A stretch of DNA of 64,000 nt from Fusibacter_A sp965140735. GTDB lineage: Bacteria; Bacillota; Clostridia; Peptostreptococcales; Acidaminobacteraceae. Position 1 is the first letter of the stretch, and the number at the start of each line of letters is the position of its first letter. The position numbers were made by a program, and so were the translations under genes. The stretch covers positions 186,001-250,000 of the forward strand of contig OZ223306.1 of NCBI GenBank assembly GCA_965140735.1, written 5' to 3'. Below, piece by piece: positions 61,536 to 64,000 of the stretch. The notes below the pieces were generated by a model. That model was not told where the DNA came from, searched no databases, and saw only the letters and a list, made by a program, of their open reading frames with translations.

Positions 61536-61560
61536 TATAGTTAGAGTTCAAATTATATAA
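61536..61560. promoter_or_regulatory. Second copy of the MarR-type operator
   Basis: This 25-bp element matches 61054-61078 at about 20 positions (TATAGTTAG-N5-AATTATATAA core shared). It lies between the MarR stop and the hydrolase ribosome site. Confidence 0.6.
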
Positions 61561-61571
61561 GGAGGCTTATT

Positions 61572-62396
61572 ATGTGGTTTAAATGGAAAGATATCAAGAT
61601 TAATTATGAAATTATTGGAGAAGGCAAACCCTTTTTAATGATTCACGGCTATACACCAGATCATAGATTGATGATGGGGTGTATGGAACCTGTTTTTGAG
61701 TCTGCAAGTGGCTATAAGAGAATTTATATAGACCTTCCAGGGATGGGGTTGTCAGAGAGCGGTGATCACATAAAGAACTCTGATGATATGCTTGAAGTTC
61801 TAAAATCATTTATCCAAGAAGTCATTGGGAATGAATCTTTTTTAGTTGCAGGGGAGTCGTATGGCGGATACTTAACGCGTGGCTTAATTCACAGTATGTC
61901 AGATCAAATTGAAGGGGCACTTTTTATATGTCCAATGATCCGTGCACACAATCGTGATGTGCCCAACAGAGAAATTATTTTAAAAAATCCAGATTTATTG
62001 GATCGGTTATCAGATCAAGATAGAGAAATGTATGAATCAATCGCTGTAGTTCAAGACGAACAAACATGGCAACATTTTAAAACCTATGTCATTCCAGGCT
62101 TATTAACGGCAGATATGACGTTTTTAGAACGTTTTAAAAATGAAGGGTATGCATTTACTTTTGATACTGAATTGGCAGCTGATTTATTTAAGAAGCCTGC
62201 ACTCTTTCTAAATGGAAAGCAAGATACAAGTGTAGGCTATAAAGATGCTTGGCGTATTATGGATCAATATCCAAGGGGCACTTATGTGGCGCTAGACCGA
62301 GCAGGGCACAGCCTCGAGGCTGAACAAGCCGTTTTATTTAAGGCACTTGTAAAAGAGTGGCTTTTTAGATGCGAAGAAGCAGTGGCGCAAAAATAA
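61572..62396 (+). CDS. Alpha/beta-fold hydrolase
   Basis: The 274-residue protein has the oxyanion region LMIHGYTPDH (about 23), the nucleophile elbow AGESYGGY (Ser about 95), an acid in LNGKQDTSVGY (about 216) and the catalytic His in RAGHSLEAEQ (about 240). It has no signal peptide, so acts in the cytosol. Substrate unknown. AAGGAGG precedes ATG 61572. Confidence 0.9.
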   Translation: MWFKWKDIKINYEIIGEGKPFLMIHGYTPDHRLMMGCMEPVFESASGYKRIYIDLPGMGLSESGDHIKNSDDMLEVLKSFIQEVIGNESFLVAGESYGGYLTRGLIHSMSDQIEGALFICPMIRAHNRDVPNREIILKNPDLLDRLSDQDREMYESIAVVQDEQTWQHFKTYVIPGLLTADMTFLERFKNEGYAFTFDTELAADLFKKPALFLNGKQDTSVGYKDAWRIMDQYPRGTYVALDRAGHSLEAEQAVLFKALVKEWLFRCEEAVAQK

Positions 62397-62472
62397 TTAT
62401 AATTATACTTTTGATTTTAGGGTAGAACTTAGAGTAGAAATCATAAGTTAATTATTGTTATTGGAGGTAGTG

Positions 62473-62985
62473 ATGGATAAGGCAAAAAGTGCAATTGTGT
62501 ATTATTCTTGGACTGGAAACACGAAAATCGTTGCAGAAGTTTTTAGCGATTTATTGGACATTCCTATGGACCCGATTATTGAAAAAAACACTAGAGCAAG
62601 TGGTAATGTGCCATTAGCTGCACTGAGTGCAATTTTAGGTTTAAAAAGCAGAATAGAGCCTTTAATGCTTGACTTAAACGAAATGACGACATTATTTGTT
62701 GCAGGGCAAGTTTGGGCAGGGCATCCAACACCTGCGATTAATAGCTTTATCCATCACACTGATTTTAAAGGTAAAAAGGTTTGGTTGATTATTACAGGTG
62801 CAGATGAAAATCGACCTGAAAAAATGATTCGTAAGTTGAAAAATAGAATCATAAAAAAGGGTGGGGAAGTTATAGGGATATACACTTGTAAAACACGTGC
62901 TCTGATTGGCAATACTGATATTATCTCTCATGAGGAAGTCAGAGAATCCGTTGAAGATTGGTTAGATCAAAATAATTTATTGTAA
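62473..62985 (+). CDS. Flavodoxin-family protein
   Basis: The 170-residue protein has an FMN phosphate loop VYYSWTGNTKIVAEVF (about 12-22) and further flavodoxin elements LFVAGQVWAGHPTPAINSFI (about 78) and VWLIITGADEN. It probably transfers electrons or reduces quinones or nitro compounds. ATG 62473 follows GGAGG. It lies 76 bases after the hydrolase in the MarR group and is closed by a strong terminator. Confidence 0.88.
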   Translation: MDKAKSAIVYYSWTGNTKIVAEVFSDLLDIPMDPIIEKNTRASGNVPLAALSAILGLKSRIEPLMLDLNEMTTLFVAGQVWAGHPTPAINSFIHHTDFKGKKVWLIITGADENRPEKMIRKLKNRIIKKGGEVIGIYTCKTRALIGNTDIISHEEVRESVEDWLDQNNLL

Positions 62986-62992
62986 AATAATT

Positions 62993-63035
62993 AAAGTACC
63001 TTAGGAAATGCATTTATCCTAAGGTACTTTTTTTG
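62993..63035 (+). terminator. Strong rho-independent terminator after the flavodoxin gene
   Basis: Perfect 14-bp stem AAAGTACCTTAGGA / TCCTAAGGTACTTT with a 10-base loop and a T run. Confidence 0.94.
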
Positions 63036-63203
63036 AAGCATATAAACGTTAGAGTTGAAATGTATAGAGGTATTATAGTATAATAAAAAAATAAAAGCGC
63101 GTTTGCGCAACTGCACAATTTGAAAGTGTTAAAGTGTACTTTGAAATCAATAGTCAGTTGTATATGATTTTAAATTATATTTTAAAGAAAATGGAGCACT
63201 AAG

Positions 63204-64000
63204 ATGAATATAACAGTAGGCTATTATCCAGTTTTAGACATGATTTTGGCATTCAGAGAGCTTTATAGTGAAGAACGCTTTAAGCCATATAACAGATCAT
63301 TAGAAGCTTTAGAAGCAAAGTTAAGTGAAGACCAGTTGAATTTTGTGATGCAATACGGTGATCGATCACGAGGCTGGCTACACTTTATCGAAAAGATGAT
63401 CAGGGATATAAAGCATGGAAAGACTAACCATGAATCATGGTTGCTTAACCTTTTAACGCACCCTGATGAATACGAACTCTCGGTTGAAGAGGCCGACAAA
63501 TTCTTTGAGATCTGGCAAAGTGTAGCTTCAACAATCATCTCGAACTACCAAGGGCAGATTATGTCGGAAGCTATAAAGATAAATGAGGCATTGGCTCAGT
63601 CTGATTTGTTTCAATTTCTTACCCACTATACGGATCGCTTTTATTATAAAGATGATGAGACAATTCAGTTTAATATAAAGCCAGATTTAGAAATGAAAAT
63701 ACATGACTTTGAAACCATCATCTTATTACCCTCTGTATTTGGGTGTAGGCATGTCACCTTTTGGCATCATAAATGTGATTTTGTATTCTATTATGCGTTG
63801 ACCAATTCATCGCGTGATTTAATAGAACCAAGTGACATGCTATTACTCACCACTCAGGCATTTAACGACAAAACGCGATTAAAGCTTTTAAGACTCTTAA
63901 ATCAGAAATCATACAGTATCAATGAACTGGCAATCCTTTTAGAGGTCAATGCAAGCACAGTTTCCAGACATATGAAGCTTTTTAAGGATACAGGGTTCGT
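63204..64000 (+). CDS. ArsR-like transcriptional regulator (cut by window end)
   Basis: The frame is open from ATG 63204 to the edge (265 codons). The first 210 residues (SEERFKPYNRSLEALEAKLSE, DKFFEIWQSVASTIISNYQG) form an extended alpha-helical domain of the type that precedes ArsR helix-turn-helix domains in Bacillota. The C-terminal part, TRLKLLRLLNQKSYSINEL then LEVNASTVSRHMKLFKDTG, is an ArsR winged helix, still incomplete. The AAAGTGTACTTT near-palindrome at 63131-63142 may be its operator. Confidence 0.85.
   Translation, partial: MNITVGYYPVLDMILAFRELYSEERFKPYNRSLEALEAKLSEDQLNFVMQYGDRSRGWLHFIEKMIRDIKHGKTNHESWLLNLLTHPDEYELSVEEADKFFEIWQSVASTIISNYQGQIMSEAIKINEALAQSDLFQFLTHYTDRFYYKDDETIQFNIKPDLEMKIHDFETIILLPSVFGCRHVTFWHHKCDFVFYYALTNSSRDLIEPSDMLLLTTQAFNDKTRLKLLRLLNQKSYSINELAILLEVNASTVSRHMKLFKDTGF

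Noticed and set aside
1..64000. CRISPR arrays, insertion sequences, phage genes, tRNA or rRNA genes
   Set aside because: No regularly spaced repeats, transposase or integrase motifs, or conserved RNA gene cores were seen on either strand.

Overview
The window is AT-rich, densely coded DNA from a low-GC Gram-positive anaerobe, most likely a member of the Clostridia. The evidence is the strong AGGAGG-type ribosome sites, the sigma-A promoters with TATAAT boxes, the family content (citrate lyase, UPF0210/UPF0237, YesMN-type two-component system, ECF transporter, YfcC-type carrier, XdhC) and the complete lack of respiratory genes. The genus cannot be fixed from the sequence alone. There is no rRNA, tRNA, CRISPR array, insertion sequence or phage gene; this is ordinary chromosome rich in transport and regulation.

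Layout. (1) 1-5.8 kb: a LysR regulator cut by the window edge faces a four-gene operon of an aconitase-like hydratase and citrate-lyase-type CitD, CitE and CitF, with a 33-bp perfect palindrome between them. (2) 6-8.4 kb: a polar amino-acid ABC importer. (3) 8.5-13.2 kb: HxlR regulator, metal-dependent hydrolase, glycerate kinase, a methyltransferase fragment, an acetyltransferase and a short-chain dehydrogenase. (4) 13.3-15 kb: an ECF sigma factor and its membrane partner behind an ECF-like promoter. (5) 15.2-23.3 kb: a YesN/YesM-type two-component system followed by a YtfQ-YtfR-YtfT-YjfF-type sugar importer. (6) 23.6-29 kb: a BtuCDF-type importer interleaved with a methyltransferase, an XdhC-like protein and a THEP1-like NTPase. 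(7) 29-36.2 kb: a threonine-aldolase-like enzyme, an HxlR/QorB divergent pair, and an ABC importer with a PHP phosphoesterase. (8) 36.3-42.7 kb: a diguanylate cyclase with a doubtful start, a sigma-54 activator, and its probable target operon (M20 amidohydrolase plus YfcC-type carrier) behind a good sigma-54 promoter. (9) 42.8-49.5 kb: GntR/UTRA regulator, a complete ECF transporter, and two SAM-hydroxide adenosyltransferase (DUF62) genes flanking an acetyltransferase. (10) 49.6-53.9 kb: a remnant of a sugar permease, an alpha-glucosidase, an unusual regulator, a 560-bp gene-free stretch and a zinc-ribbon membrane protein. (11) 53.9-55.9 kb: a glycine riboswitch upstream of UPF0237 and UPF0210, on the minus strand. 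(12) 56-64 kb: a small orphan, a TetR gene whose promoter implies a leaderless message, a GshA-like ligase paired with a glutathionylspermidine-synthase-like ATP-grasp enzyme, a degenerate HD-GYP protein, a MarR/hydrolase/flavodoxin group, and an ArsR-like gene cut by the window end.

The most promising leads for something not yet described are the GshA-like/ATP-grasp pair (a candidate low-molecular-weight thiol or gamma-glutamyl peptide pathway), the metal-importer cluster with methyltransferase, XdhC and NTPase, the ECF transporter tied to duplicated SAM-hydrolysing enzymes, and the glycine riboswitch whose base pairing predicts an OFF switch over UPF0237/UPF0210. All functions are read from motifs and context; no database search was run.
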